DNA of 64,000 bases from JAXGMV01 sp040768445 (GCA_040768445.1 JAXGMV010000001.1:1488001-1552000), one strand, 5' to 3'. Positions 23,884-33,094 are shown, counted from the stretch's first letter. Notes: a model not told the origin generated them from the sequence alone. Translations and numbers: made by a program.

Positions 23884-23924
23884 CCCTCACCACCCGGGGT
23901 ATCCATGCCTTTGGAGGAAATCTC

Positions 23925-24692
23925 ATGTTAAAACCACGCAATCTGATCATTGTTTTACTGATTCTGGCAGTGGTGCCTTCCTTGATTGTCTCTTGCGCCC
24001 CAGTACCTGAGACTGACACTTATGTTCAGCAGGTAACAGTACTTGTTCCTCAGACAGTTGTTGTTACTCAACTGGTAGAAGTGGTTGTGACAGCCACGCC
24101 GGAACCCACTCCTGAACTGCCGACGACCACGCCTACACCGGATGTGTTGCAGGTTAAGTCAGGCAAAGAGGGTTTCTCTGCATGGTGTATTCCCAACGAA
24201 TGGTACAGCTCCCTTAATGACGTCAAAGAGTCCGGCATCATGCCTCCGGGGTCGCGGGAAATGACGGCGGTTGATGACCGATTTGAACTGATCATTCAGG
24301 TTGCAGAATGTGATTTCCTTTATAGTTTCAACCAACCGGTTCCAACTGGCACTAAGTGGACAGCTTATTACTCAACCGGCACGATGTTCATGGAACAGGA
24401 GTTGGTTCCACTGCCTGCTGACGGCACCAGGGCTGTAGTTATCAATCAAAACCCGTACGTAATTGATCCGCCGTACTGGTACATTGATTATGCATTCAAA
24501 ATCACCGCGCCTGATGGTACCGAGCTACGCAGTGATAATGTGCGCTTGAAACGGGGCTGGGATCCGGGACGATGTTACCAGGGCGCAATGCCGGATCCAA
24601 TCACGTTGAAATGCCCGGAAATCGGTGAAGGTCACCCATGGGATCCCTGGTATGGCTGGGATGACCCAAAACCCGAATCTGAAATACCCTGA
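23925..24692 (+). CDS. Lipoprotein, function unknown
   Basis: The start is an ATG with TTGGAGG 7 nt before it, giving 255 residues. The signal peptide ends at the lipobox SLIVSC, so the protein is lipid-anchored outside the membrane. A Val/Thr/Pro-rich spacer (about 29-75; TPEPTPELPTTTPTP) leads to a globular domain with a few cysteines and many Trp/Tyr residues (DPPYWYIDYAFKI, HPWDPWYGWDDP). I do not recognise the domain. Monocistronic, with a terminator after it. Confidence 0.8.
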   Translation: MLKPRNLIIVLLILAVVPSLIVSCAPVPETDTYVQQVTVLVPQTVVVTQLVEVVVTATPEPTPELPTTTPTPDVLQVKSGKEGFSAWCIPNEWYSSLNDVKESGIMPPGSREMTAVDDRFELIIQVAECDFLYSFNQPVPTGTKWTAYYSTGTMFMEQELVPLPADGTRAVVINQNPYVIDPPYWYIDYAFKITAPDGTELRSDNVRLKRGWDPGRCYQGAMPDPITLKCPEIGEGHPWDPWYGWDDPKPESEIP

Positions 24693-24712
24693 GTTTCATA
24701 AGATGAAGCAGT

Positions 24713-24740
24713 GCCCCGACCGTTGAGGAAGGGGCTTTTT
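24713..24740 (+). terminator. Terminator after the lipoprotein gene
   Basis: GCCCC/GGGGC with an inner CC/GG pair, followed by TTTTTG. Confidence 0.75.
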
Positions 24741-24774
24741 GTTCCAGCTTCAATTTCTATTTTGCACATCCAGC

Positions 24775-24804
24775 TTGCATCAGATCTCACCGGCATTGTA
24801 AAAT
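24775..24804 (+). promoter_or_regulatory. Promoter of the adenosine-specific kinase gene
   Basis: TTGCAT (24775-24780), an 18 bp spacer and TAAAAT (24799-24804), 37 bp before the ATG. Confidence 0.6.
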
Positions 24805-24841
24805 AAGACAAGAAAAATGCAGCTGTGTCAAGGAGATTGTG

Positions 24842-25330
24842 ATGGAATTAAAATCGATCGCCATACAAAAACCGGAAGAGATCAATTTTATCTTTGGTCA
24901 ATCCCACTTTATTAAGACTGTCGAGGATATTCATGAAGTGTTGGTTCAATCGGTGCCAGGTATCAAATTTGGACTGGCTTTCTGCGAAGCATCTGGTAAA
25001 TGCCTGGTTCGGTGGACAGGTACAGACCAGGCAATGATTGAACTGGCAAAAGAAAATGCCCTCAATATTGCCGCCGGCCATAGTTTCATCCTGTTCCTGG
25101 GCGAAGGGTATTACCCCATTAATGTCCTCAATGCCATTAAAATGGTTCCTGAGGTATGCAACATTTTCTGTGCCACAGCTAACGCCGCATCTGTGCTGGT
25201 TGCTGAGGATGGGAACAGCAGAGCCGTGTTGGGTGTGTTTGATGGTCAGAAACCAGTCGGCATTGAAGGTGAGGAAGATATTGCGTGGCGTAAAGGATTT
25301 TTGCGCATGATTGGCTACAAGATTGGATAA
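24842..25330 (+). CDS. Adenosine-specific kinase family protein (DUF355/PF04008)
   Basis: This 162-residue protein matches the family found in archaea and some bacteria: EINFIFGQSHFIKTVEDIHE, KFGLAFCEASGKCLVRW, HSFILFLGEGYYPINVLN and VFDGQKPVGIE. The family name comes from a crystallised member with adenosine-related activity; the role in this organism is unknown. The ATG at 24842 is 6 nt after AAGGAG, so it is preferred to the GTG just before it. Confidence 0.85.
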   Translation: MELKSIAIQKPEEINFIFGQSHFIKTVEDIHEVLVQSVPGIKFGLAFCEASGKCLVRWTGTDQAMIELAKENALNIAAGHSFILFLGEGYYPINVLNAIKMVPEVCNIFCATANAASVLVAEDGNSRAVLGVFDGQKPVGIEGEEDIAWRKGFLRMIGYKIG

Positions 25331-25410
25331 GCTCATTAATTATTGGGTCTCAATAATGCGAATTGAGGATGCCTCTGCCAGTTTATCTGGCTGGAAAGTG
25401 TGGGGGTGTA

Positions 25411-26388
25411 ATGCGTTGGATTAACCAACTGCTGCTCCTGCCGACCCTGGCTTTATTTATGACAGGCTGTTCACGAATTTCCTTCGATCAAACACCATCA
25501 GATGAGGAAATTGCTACCCGTGTCAGCGAGGTGCTGGCTACCCTGCCCGGCTTTGAGTTCAAGCCCAGCCCAACGCTTTATGAGCCCGAACCAACTGCCA
25601 CTCGTCAGTCAACCCCGGATGCAAAGGTAATGACCGCCACTGCCGGGCTGTTTCATTCCATCTCAACAGTGACTGCTTCGCCAACCCTGCCACCCACACT
25701 GACGATCACCGCCACTGTAACGATCACACCGACGGTCACACTAACACCTACCAGCACCATTTCACCGGACGACCCGCGCTCAAAGCTAGGACCGGCAGAT
25801 GCAACCGATATGATGACTGATGGTCTGGCATGGAATTGGGGACTTGATCCGACCCTTTATACATCAGCCGCCTTCACTGAAAACGGCATGATGCTGACTG
25901 GCGTGAGCAAGAGCGCTGGCTGGCGCCTACCGGTCACACAGACTGCAGAAAATATGTACATTGAAGCCGAAGTCAACAGCGGGAACTGCAGGGCGAAGGA
26001 TAGTTACGGTATTATCTTCAGAGTGCCAGTGTTCCAGGAGGCTGACCGCGGCTACCTGCTGTCTTTTTCCTGTGATGGCGCGTATAAGCTGTGGAAATGG
26101 GATGGAAAAGCCGCCCTGGGGCGTAAAGCTGAAATCCTGGTTGATTGGACGCCCAGCCCATTTATCAATGCCGGCAAGTATCAGAATAATCGCATCGGTG
26201 TGTGGACAGATAGCAATGAATTTCTTGTGTATGCCAATGGGACGCATCTAAATGAAACGCTGCCGGTTTCTGATGACACCTATACCGATGGGAGCTTTGG
26301 CATCTTCATCGCGCCAAATGCAACCGTACCCTATTCTGTTGAGTTTCTGGAAATAAACTACTGGCTGGATGTGAAACCCGCGCGATGA
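25411..26388 (+). CDS. Lipoprotein with a jelly-roll (3-keto-disaccharide hydrolase/LamG-like) domain
   Basis: From ATG 25411 (GGGGGTG upstream) it encodes 325 residues. The signal peptide ends in LFMTGC. A Thr/Pro-rich spacer fills about residues 55-120 (TITATVTITPTVTLTPTST). The C-terminal domain of about 190 residues contains YIEAEVNSGN, SYGIIFRVP, GYLLSFSCDGAYKLWKW and EFLVYANGTHL, the pattern of DUF1080/LamG-type sugar-binding sandwiches. A surface carbohydrate-binding or sensing role is inferred. A start at 25363 lacks a signal-peptide fit. Confidence 0.8.
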   Translation: MRWINQLLLLPTLALFMTGCSRISFDQTPSDEEIATRVSEVLATLPGFEFKPSPTLYEPEPTATRQSTPDAKVMTATAGLFHSISTVTASPTLPPTLTITATVTITPTVTLTPTSTISPDDPRSKLGPADATDMMTDGLAWNWGLDPTLYTSAAFTENGMMLTGVSKSAGWRLPVTQTAENMYIEAEVNSGNCRAKDSYGIIFRVPVFQEADRGYLLSFSCDGAYKLWKWDGKAALGRKAEILVDWTPSPFINAGKYQNNRIGVWTDSNEFLVYANGTHLNETLPVSDDTYTDGSFGIFIAPNATVPYSVEFLEINYWLDVKPAR

Positions 26389-26415
26389 TAGGAAATGCCA
26401 GCTGATACTTGAGGC

Positions 26416-26424
26416 TGGTAAAAT
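26416..26424 (+). promoter_or_regulatory. Extended -10 promoter of the PilZ gene
   Basis: TGG-TAAAAT, 25 bp before the ATG. Confidence 0.5.
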
Positions 26425-26449
26425 CTGTTATTGAACAGCAGGAGCAGTG

Positions 26450-26800
26450 ATGGACAACCCCGAAAACAAGATAAAAAACCGAAAGCGCATCGCGTATTAT
26501 CTGAGAGTGTTGAATCCAACTGATGAGACATTGATGGGTTACCTGGTTGATTTTACAGATAATGGGTTAACCATCATCAGCGGCCAGCAGCTGGACGTTT
26601 ACCGCAGGTATGCCTTAAAAATCATGCTGCCTGAAAAAATCAAGCAGTTTGATTCGGTCAACTTTGAAGCGCGTTGTATTTCGAAACGGGAAGAAAACCG
26701 CTCCGGTTATTATATGGTTGGTCTTGAGTTCTCGGAAATTTCTGAGGAGAATCTTGAACTGATAGCTCTGTTAATGTCTCAGTTTGGAATAATGGAATAA
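26450..26800 (+). CDS. PilZ-domain protein
   Basis: This 116-residue single-domain protein has an N-terminal basic stretch (KNRKRIAYYLRV), GYLVDFTDNGLTI and GYYMVGLEFSEIS, the PilZ order. PilZ proteins bind cyclic di-GMP through RxxxR and (D/N)xSxxG. Here the arginine spacing is off and the serine is a threonine (DFTDNG), so binding may be weak or lost. GGAG lies 5 nt before the ATG. No motility or cellulose genes are nearby. Confidence 0.75.
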   Translation: MDNPENKIKNRKRIAYYLRVLNPTDETLMGYLVDFTDNGLTIISGQQLDVYRRYALKIMLPEKIKQFDSVNFEARCISKREENRSGYYMVGLEFSEISEENLELIALLMSQFGIME

Positions 26801-26817
26801 AAGAATACTGAAACAAA

Positions 26818-26843
26818 CAGCCCCCGGGAAAAACCGGGGGCTG
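26818..26843. terminator. Bidirectional hairpin between PilZ and coiled-coil genes
   Basis: CAGCCCCCGG and CCGGGGGCTG form a 10 bp GC-rich stem with a GAAAAA loop; minus-side tail TTTGTTTC. Confidence 0.8.
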
Positions 26844-26853
26844 TAACTTCCTG

Positions 26854-27648
26854 TTACTTGAAAACAATTTCCTCAATTTCAAGCAGGCGGGTGTAAGCAG
26901 TCTCCAGGTCTTTCTGGGCTGTTTTTGGATCACTTGTCAGCTCAGATAAAACCAGGGCCAGGCGTTTATCCACCACATCGAGGACATCGGCTTCAGCCTG
27001 AAGTTTTTCAAATCCAGGTTGAAGCTCTGTAATCAAAGCCTGAGCAGTCTGCACAGCTTCGCGCGCTCCTGGGCCATCTTTTGCCAGGGTGAGGTAGCGT
27101 GCCTGCAAAACTGCATTTTTCAACTGCAAAAATATGACACGTGTTTCATTGGTTTCGAGCTGCTCCTGTGCTAAACTGGCATCACTCTCCAGGTCAATAA
27201 AACCGGCGCTTTTCTTGTCCAGCTCAGCTTTCAGGTCAATAATCTGGGTCATGGCTGCCTGATGATCATTTTTAAGCGCATTGTGTTCATCAACCAGGGG
27301 TTTGTAGAAGAGGAAATAACCGAGAATCAAGCCGGCTGACACCAGGATAACAGTCGCAGCTATGGTTTTTACCAGCCCACGCATAAAGCGTCCAAAGCCG
27401 GATTCTTTATTAAAAACAACCTGCCAAAAAGTCTTTTTTAGCTTTGGAGCCGGCTCGATAACTTCTGCTGTTTCAGGTTGGGGTTCAGGGCTGTCATCAA
27501 TGGCGTAAGCCTGGGCTGCCTGATCAAGTGTTTGTTCAACCGCACTCTCACCGTTTTTAACTGGTGATTCACTCTGTAAATCACTGCTCCTGCTGGTTGG
27601 GTTGAAAGGATTTAACGAATTCTCTCCATTTGGCTCTTTTTTTTCCAT
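26854..27648 (-). CDS. Membrane-anchored coiled-coil protein, function unknown
   Basis: A 264-residue protein with a long acidic/polar cytoplasmic N-terminus (about 1-90), one membrane helix (TIAATVILVSAGLILGYFLF), and an outside part of about 150 residues predicted to be helical, with coiled-coil heptads (LKNDHQAAMTQIIDLKAELD). Start at ATG 27648 since GTGGAG lies 6 nt upstream; the GTG at 27660 is part of that site. It is last in a run with the ClpP-like and rhomboid genes. No family recognised. Confidence 0.75.
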   Translation of the reverse strand: MEKKEPNGENSLNPFNPTSRSSDLQSESPVKNGESAVEQTLDQAAQAYAIDDSPEPQPETAEVIEPAPKLKKTFWQVVFNKESGFGRFMRGLVKTIAATVILVSAGLILGYFLFYKPLVDEHNALKNDHQAAMTQIIDLKAELDKKSAGFIDLESDASLAQEQLETNETRVIFLQLKNAVLQARYLTLAKDGPGAREAVQTAQALITELQPGFEKLQAEADVLDVVDKRLALVLSELTSDPKTAQKDLETAYTRLLEIEEIVFK

Positions 27649-27712
27649 ATTAGTCTCCACTATTACTTGCTGCTAATTTATATAACGAGATACCAGATTT
27701 GTGCCAGGTTCA

Positions 27713-28564
27713 TCAATTATTTTTTCCGTCAAGTTTTTTTGGTACTGAAGGTGAATCGAAATAAGGCACAGGAATGTAATCAACAGACGGGCGTCTTTGT
27801 ACTGCCTGTGGATATAAGTTCATCAGTTGATAAATCTCAGTCGGCATCTCAGTTGAGATGTTTAACCCCATCTCACGGGCATCATCCACACAAATTGGAT
27901 AATCGTGTGTCCATTTTCCAGTAGCCAGATTCTCAATCAATTTTTCTGTCTGTTCTGGGGGGTAATGTTTACCAGCTATCCGTTCAAGGGTATCTCTGAC
28001 CTGGCTGAGTGCCTTGCGGGAGATGTCCGCCAGGATCATGGTCTGATCGTCTATCTTGTTAACATCTTTTTGCTCAAGGACTTTGAGAATGGATGCTGCC
28101 GGAAACTGCCCAACCTGCGGATCGACGGGTCCCAGCACTGCATTATCATCCATCACAATTTCGTCAGCTGAGAGGGCCAACAAGGTGCCGCCTGACATGG
28201 CATAGTGCGGCACAAACACCGTCACCTTTGCAGGATGCTTGCACAACGCATTGGCTATTTGCTCTGACGCCAGCACTAAACCGCCAGGTGTGTGCAGAAT
28301 CAGGTCTATTGGCACGGTATCATCGGTTAATTTAATTGCCCGCAAAATTTCTTCTGAATCCTGGATGTCAATATATCTTGCCATGGGAAAACCCAAAAAT
28401 GACATGCTCTCCTGCCGATGTATCAGAGCAATTACACGCGAGCCTCGTTTTTCTTCAAAGTTCTTCATCAATTTGACACGCGTGGCATTGAGCATGCTCT
28501 TTCGCACAACAGGGTAGAATGCTGAGATCAGCAGGACAATCCAAAGAATGTTTAAAAATTCCAT
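27713..28564 (-). CDS. ClpP-fold serine protease, SDH/SppA-like, membrane-anchored
   Basis: This 283-residue protein has an N-terminal membrane helix, then a Clp/crotonase fold: DLILHTPGGLVLASEQIANAL, VTVFVPHYAMSGGTLLALSADEIVMD with the Ser in MSGGT, and AVLGPVDPQVG. This matches the serine dehydrogenase proteinase family (PF01972). It probably cuts membrane or envelope proteins. AAGGAG precedes the ATG. It lies 14 bp after the rhomboid gene in the same direction. Confidence 0.88.
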   Translation of the reverse strand: MEFLNILWIVLLISAFYPVVRKSMLNATRVKLMKNFEEKRGSRVIALIHRQESMSFLGFPMARYIDIQDSEEILRAIKLTDDTVPIDLILHTPGGLVLASEQIANALCKHPAKVTVFVPHYAMSGGTLLALSADEIVMDDNAVLGPVDPQVGQFPAASILKVLEQKDVNKIDDQTMILADISRKALSQVRDTLERIAGKHYPPEQTEKLIENLATGKWTHDYPICVDDAREMGLNISTEMPTEIYQLMNLYPQAVQRRPSVDYIPVPYFDSPSVPKKLDGKNN

Positions 28565-28578
28565 AAAAACTCCTTCCC

Positions 28579-29274
28579 TTACCAGGGATAGTATTCGTCA
28601 GCGTAAGTGCGAGGCTTCTTTCTGTTGGCAAACACGCTCGCCATAACCAACCCAAATGCGAAGCCGCCAATATGAGCCCACCACGCTACACCACCCTCTG
28701 CGGATGCTGTTTGAGGTGCGAGCGTTAACACACCAGAAAAGAGTTGCGTAACAAACCACAGCCCGAGAAATATCACTGCAGGCACCTGGATAAACCAGGG
28801 GAAAATGAAGATAGGTATAAATGTGTGCACACGCGCCCGAGGAAAAAACAACAGGTATGCGCCCATGACTGCAGCGATTGCCCCGCTTGCGCCCACCATT
28901 GGAAGGGTTGGATCACTGGTAAGGAAGAACTGGATCAACGCTGCTGCGATACCGCCGACAAGGTAAAATACCAGGTATTTGGACGAACCCATCCGGTCTT
29001 CCACATTGTCCCCAAAGATGAACAGGATCCACACGTTGCTGATGATGTGTACCCAGCTGCCATGCAGGAACATATGGGTAAAGAATGGCAGGATAGACAT
29101 GGGATTGCTGAGTGACACCAACGCAGGCGTGAGGGCAAAGGAATTAATAAAATTCGTCAGTTCATCAGGAGACAGGCTCCATTCCAGAAAGAAAACCACG
29201 CCGTTAATGATGATCAGCAGCCAGTTCACGATTGGGAAGGAACGGGAATGGATGTTATCTCTAATAGGAAACAT
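28579..29274 (-). CDS. Rhomboid family intramembrane serine protease
   Basis: This 231-residue polytopic membrane protein has the rhomboid marks: HMFLHGSWVHIISNVWILFIFG, GASGAIAAVMGAYL with the catalytic Ser, and AHIGGFAFGLVMA with the catalytic His. Rhomboids cut transmembrane helices. First gene of the minus-strand trio with the ClpP-fold protease and the coiled-coil protein. Its ribosome site is weak. Confidence 0.93.
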   Translation of the reverse strand: MFPIRDNIHSRSFPIVNWLLIIINGVVFFLEWSLSPDELTNFINSFALTPALVSLSNPMSILPFFTHMFLHGSWVHIISNVWILFIFGDNVEDRMGSSKYLVFYLVGGIAAALIQFFLTSDPTLPMVGASGAIAAVMGAYLLFFPRARVHTFIPIFIFPWFIQVPAVIFLGLWFVTQLFSGVLTLAPQTASAEGGVAWWAHIGGFAFGLVMASVFANRKKPRTYADEYYPW

Positions 29275-29455
29275 AGACGCTCACTTAGTTCGTAATCCTT
29301 ATATTCGTTGCAATTTCAATGCCCGGAGGTTACTTTTCAAACCAGCCTGGCAGAAGTAGTGATTGAATCAATTATAAATCACTATTTGTCGAAGATAATC
29401 TTTCGCATTCACTATAAGAGAGTCCCTTACCTTCTCTAAGTGGGCAAGGCTCGGA

Positions 29456-29464
29456 TGATATAAT
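29456..29464 (+). promoter_or_regulatory. murJ extended -10, leaderless arrangement
   Basis: TGA-TATAAT, then seven bases (TTAGTCA) and the GTG start. No ribosome site fits, so the transcript should begin at or next to the start codon. Confidence 0.7.
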
Positions 29465-29471
29465 TTAGTCA

Positions 29472-31067
29472 GTGAACCCGCCCACCGCTTCAAATCAACC
29501 ATCAGCCAACCGACAGATAGCACGCTCAGCCGGAATTGTTGCGGCTGCCATGGTTGTCAGCCAGGTGATAGGGCTGCTCGCCAAGAGTCTGACCGGCAGT
29601 ACGTTTGGCACTGGCGCTGAAAGCGAAGCCTTTTTTGCCGCTAACCGTTTCTCTGAAATTTTGTTCAACCTGGTAGCCGGCGGCGCACTGGGCTCTGCAT
29701 TTATCCCAACGTTCACCGGTCTGCTAACAAACACTGACCGGCGAAAAGCCTGGGAACTGGCATCGGCAATCTGTAACTGGCTGGTGATCGTGCTCACCTT
29801 TCTCAGCCTGCTGTCAGCCCTCTTTGCACCGCAGATCGTGCGGTATATCCTTGCGCCCGGTTTTTCACAGGCTGACCCAATGAAGGAAGCCCTGACCATT
29901 CAACTGTTGCGAGTACAGCTGCCTTCGGTTGTGATCTTCGGTTTGAGTGGTTTGGTGATGGGTATTCTCAATGCTCACCAGCATTTTCTCCTGCCCGCCC
30001 TGGCACCGGCCATGTATTCAATTGGTTGGATCTTCGGCCTGGTTGTCCTGGCGCCATCGATGGGCGTATTTGGATTAGCCTGGGGTGTGGTGATTGGTGC
30101 TGCCCTGCATCTCCTGCTGCAGTTACCGGGGCTACTATCCTTGCCGGCCAGGCAGTATTCGCTCAACCTGGGGTTGGGTATGCAGGAAGTCAGGACGGTC
30201 ATTACCTTAATGGGACCGCGTCTGCTGGGTGTGGCAGTAGTGCAGTTGAACTTTCTTTTGAACACCTACCTGGCCTCCCTGCAGCCTGAAGGCAGCCTGA
30301 CAGGCATCAGCCTGGCGTTCCCACTGATGATCATGCCGCAGGCAGCAATTGCTCAATCTATTGCCATTGCGGCTTTGCCAACATTTTCAGCTCAGGTGGC
30401 CAGGGGTAAGCTGGATGAGATGCGTTCATCACTGGCTGCCACTCTGCGTGGTGTACTGCTGCTGGCAATTCCTGCCAGTGTGGGGTTGATCTTGCTGAGA
30501 CGTCCACTGGTGCAGTTGATTTACCAGCGCGGAGAGTTTGATATGGCATCCGTCTTGCTGGTGACCTGGCCACTGTTGTGGTATGCGGCTGGCTTGATTG
30601 GTCATGCAGTCGTTGAAATTGTCTCCAGGGCTTTTTATGCGCTAAAGGATACCCGTACCCCGGTATTCATCGGCGTGCTGGCAATGACTTTGAATTTACT
30701 TTTCAGCCTGTTGTTTACCTTTTTATTTAAACTGGTTGGCTGGGCGCCGCACGGTGGCCTGGCTTTGGCTAACTCACTGGCTACCGGGCTTGAGAGCATT
30801 GGACTGCTCTACTTGATGCGGCGAAAGCTTTTTGGTCTGGAAGGTGGAAAGATCTGGCGTGGTGTAATGCTGGCGGGCTCTGCTGCGCTTGTGATGGGTG
30901 GCGTTGTTCTACTTTGGTTAGACCTGGCGGCGAACATGTCGCCTGTCATTGTTACCCTGGGTGGCGTGATAGCTGGTGGTGCAACCTACGGATTAGTGCT
31001 GGCGTTACTGCGCGCTGATGAATTACACATGGTTGTTGGCGCTGTTAGACGCCGATTCTCAAAATGA
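29472..31067 (+). CDS. murJ: Lipid II flippase MurJ (MviN family)
   Basis: This 531-residue MATE-like protein has about 14 membrane helices. Near the start are IVAAAMVVSQVIGLLAKSL and AFFAANRFSEILFNLVAGGA, then LGSAFIPTF, as in MviN/MurJ. It moves the peptidoglycan precursor lipid II across the cytoplasmic membrane. The start is GTG at 29472 with no Shine-Dalgarno sequence but a promoter -10 seven bases upstream. Divergent from the rhomboid gene. Confidence 0.93.
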   Translation: MNPPTASNQPSANRQIARSAGIVAAAMVVSQVIGLLAKSLTGSTFGTGAESEAFFAANRFSEILFNLVAGGALGSAFIPTFTGLLTNTDRRKAWELASAICNWLVIVLTFLSLLSALFAPQIVRYILAPGFSQADPMKEALTIQLLRVQLPSVVIFGLSGLVMGILNAHQHFLLPALAPAMYSIGWIFGLVVLAPSMGVFGLAWGVVIGAALHLLLQLPGLLSLPARQYSLNLGLGMQEVRTVITLMGPRLLGVAVVQLNFLLNTYLASLQPEGSLTGISLAFPLMIMPQAAIAQSIAIAALPTFSAQVARGKLDEMRSSLAATLRGVLLLAIPASVGLILLRRPLVQLIYQRGEFDMASVLLVTWPLLWYAAGLIGHAVVEIVSRAFYALKDTRTPVFIGVLAMTLNLLFSLLFTFLFKLVGWAPHGGLALANSLATGLESIGLLYLMRRKLFGLEGGKIWRGVMLAGSAALVMGGVVLLWLDLAANMSPVIVTLGGVIAGGATYGLVLALLRADELHMVVGAVRRRFSK

Positions 31068-31143
31068 GACTAAAATACCCGTGGTTGGATCTTCAGATTA
31101 TCGTTTCAGTTGCCTTTAATCGAACCATAAAGTTGGTGTACTT

Positions 31144-32064
31144 GTGAAAGATCTTAAAGCACTGCCGCTGATATTGATACTCGGGTTTCTATTTGGATCA
31201 AACCTGGTGGTGGCGCGCTTCGGATTAAGCCAGTTTCATGCACTGACTTACAATTCTATTCGCCTGGTCATTGCTGCACTGGGTTATGCCTTGCTGTTTA
31301 TGGTTTCAAAGCAGTGGCGCTGGCCGCGTGACTCGCGCATCTGGTTGCACGGGAGTATCTGGGGTATTTTTGGGTTGGCAGTGTCGATGTGTTCTTTTGT
31401 CATATCACTGCAGTACCTGTCCGCGGGCATCACGGCGCTGTTGATTGCCGCCAGCCCGATCATGACGGCTTTACTGGCGCATTTCCTCCTGCCAGGTGAA
31501 CGGCTTAACCGATCGACACTACTGGGCGTCTTCCTTGGATTTGCCGGCACCGGCCTCATCTTGTTGACAGGTGAAAATGGTCTTTCACAGCTGTCTAATG
31601 CGGATTGGCGCGGTTACGCCTGGGTTCTGCTGGGTGACATGGCTGCAGCTGGTGGTTATATTTATGGCAGGCATTTCCTGCGCAGCGGCAGTGCTGTTGA
31701 AGTGGCGGCTGTGCGTATGGTCAGCGCTGCTGCTGCATTGATCATTGTCGTCAGCCTGTTTGTAGGGTATGACCTGAGCCGAGTGAGAACGTCAGGTTAC
31801 CTGGCGCTGGCATACTCCGGTTTGATTGCCACCTTCTTCCCATTCTTAATTGAAGTGATTTTGGTCAAAAAGTACGGAGCAGTTGCTGCCAACCAATCGG
31901 CTTATGTGCAGCCAGTGGTTGCTGCGCTGTTGGGAGCAGTATTTTTAGACGAAAAAATCACGGTCATCCTGATAACAGGTATGATCGTGATCTTCATGGC
32001 ACTCAGATTATTGAACAACCGCAGCCCAAAAATGCTGGAACCAGCTGAACGCGTTAAGCAATAA
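31144..32064 (+). CDS. EamA/DMT-superfamily transporter
   Basis: This 306-residue protein has ten predicted membrane helices in two EamA repeats (N: LILGFLFGSNLVVARFGL; C: GDMAAAGGYIYGRHFL...VEVILVKKYGAVAANQSAY). Members export or import small metabolites such as amino acids; the substrate cannot be told. The start is GTG; no clear ribosome site. It is 76 bp after murJ and may share its transcript. Confidence 0.88.
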   Translation: MKDLKALPLILILGFLFGSNLVVARFGLSQFHALTYNSIRLVIAALGYALLFMVSKQWRWPRDSRIWLHGSIWGIFGLAVSMCSFVISLQYLSAGITALLIAASPIMTALLAHFLLPGERLNRSTLLGVFLGFAGTGLILLTGENGLSQLSNADWRGYAWVLLGDMAAAGGYIYGRHFLRSGSAVEVAAVRMVSAAAALIIVVSLFVGYDLSRVRTSGYLALAYSGLIATFFPFLIEVILVKKYGAVAANQSAYVQPVVAALLGAVFLDEKITVILITGMIVIFMALRLLNNRSPKMLEPAERVKQ

Positions 32065-32082
32065 CTTTTACAACTGGTTGAC

Positions 32083-32484
32083 TTATTCCTTTTTCCTGAT
32101 CACCAGTTCATCGTAAGTGGTTTGCGGGTCGATCTCCCGTGCAAAGACAGTGTCGGGCAGCACGCCAAGCACGATCTCAGCTGTGGTGTAAATGGTGCAG
32201 CCTTCCCATAAATGACCGCCTATGGTCTTGCCAGTTCCATCTGATAGTGAAATATGATAGTGGGACCCGTGTCTTGACAGGGTACCCGTGAGAGACACAA
32301 TTTCGAACTTGCCCTCAAATTCTGTTGTGTCGGGTTGGTTGGCCAGCCGCAGAACAGCTTTTGTCAGGCTGCCCACACAGGTGATGACAAATGCTGCGTC
32401 AATCATATTTTTGTTCACCATGTGATCAAGTTCTTTCTTCAGATCCTGACCGGGTTTAAGGCGAATTGCCAGTGGTTCAATCAT
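32083..32484 (-). CDS. PPC-domain (DUF296) protein
   Basis: This 133-residue protein is a single PPC domain: AIRLKPGQDLKKELDHMV, FVITCVGSLTKAVLRLA, SRHGSHYHISLSDGTGKTIGG and HLWEGCTIYTTAEIV. The His cluster (H-x3-H-x-H) may bind metal. Bacterial members form trimers; the role is unknown, though plant members with an AT-hook bind DNA. It lies 10 bp after the 32495 gene, so the two form an operon. Confidence 0.88.
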   Translation of the reverse strand: MIEPLAIRLKPGQDLKKELDHMVNKNMIDAAFVITCVGSLTKAVLRLANQPDTTEFEGKFEIVSLTGTLSRHGSHYHISLSDGTGKTIGGHLWEGCTIYTTAEIVLGVLPDTVFAREIDPQTTYDELVIRKKE

Positions 32485-32494
32485 GATGTCTGTC

Positions 32495-33094
32495 CTACTT
32501 TCGCTTTCTACGACGTGGTGAGAGCAACTTCAACAGCATCATCAGCGGCCAAAGCCAGGCAAGGTCAACCTCAAGGGCAGGTGGAGTTAGCTGGTTGACT
32601 GGATCAAAACGGAGAATGCAGAGCCTGTCTTTGTGCTCAAGCAATTCTTGTTCATTGTCCTCAAGGCCAATCAGCTTGAGATACCAGCTGATGAAGAACG
32701 GGTTGTAACGCTTGAATTCCTGCAGAATGGAGAGGATTTCCACTTCATTATCAACCCTGACGGCTTTGGCTGACTCACTCCCACGTGATGTCTGCAGGGT
32801 TACAAACGGGTCAGCCTGGATATTTTGATACCACTGTACAGAGTCGCCGTAGGCATTGATGACGTAGCATTTACTGTGCAGCGTACGGTATTCCAGCGCA
32901 ACCCGCCTGAGCAGGCCTGTGTTGCGGCCGGTAGTGGTCAAGATGAGAATGGCATGCCCAATAACCGGCCCAAGCCCTAACCGCCATAACAATACCGGGC
33001 TCTTATAGACCAACTTACCCAGATCTGTATCCGGTGCCAGATTAAGGTTGTTCACGCGCTGCCTGGCTAGTTGGACAAGGTTATTTAATTCCAT
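32495..33094 (-). CDS. DDN-type nitroreductase/quinone reductase family protein
   Basis: This 199-residue protein carries the split-barrel pattern HAILILTTTGRNTGLLRRVALEY and DSVQWYQNIQADPFVTLQ of the deazaflavin (F420)-dependent nitroreductase family. It may use F420 or another flavin; that is family knowledge, not visible here. The C-terminus is basic with a hydrophobic stretch (LAWLWPLMMLLKLLS), perhaps a membrane association. A perfect AGGAGG ribosome site precedes the ATG. Confidence 0.83.
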   Translation of the reverse strand: MELNNLVQLARQRVNNLNLAPDTDLGKLVYKSPVLLWRLGLGPVIGHAILILTTTGRNTGLLRRVALEYRTLHSKCYVINAYGDSVQWYQNIQADPFVTLQTSRGSESAKAVRVDNEVEILSILQEFKRYNPFFISWYLKLIGLEDNEQELLEHKDRLCILRFDPVNQLTPPALEVDLAWLWPLMMLLKLLSPRRRKRK

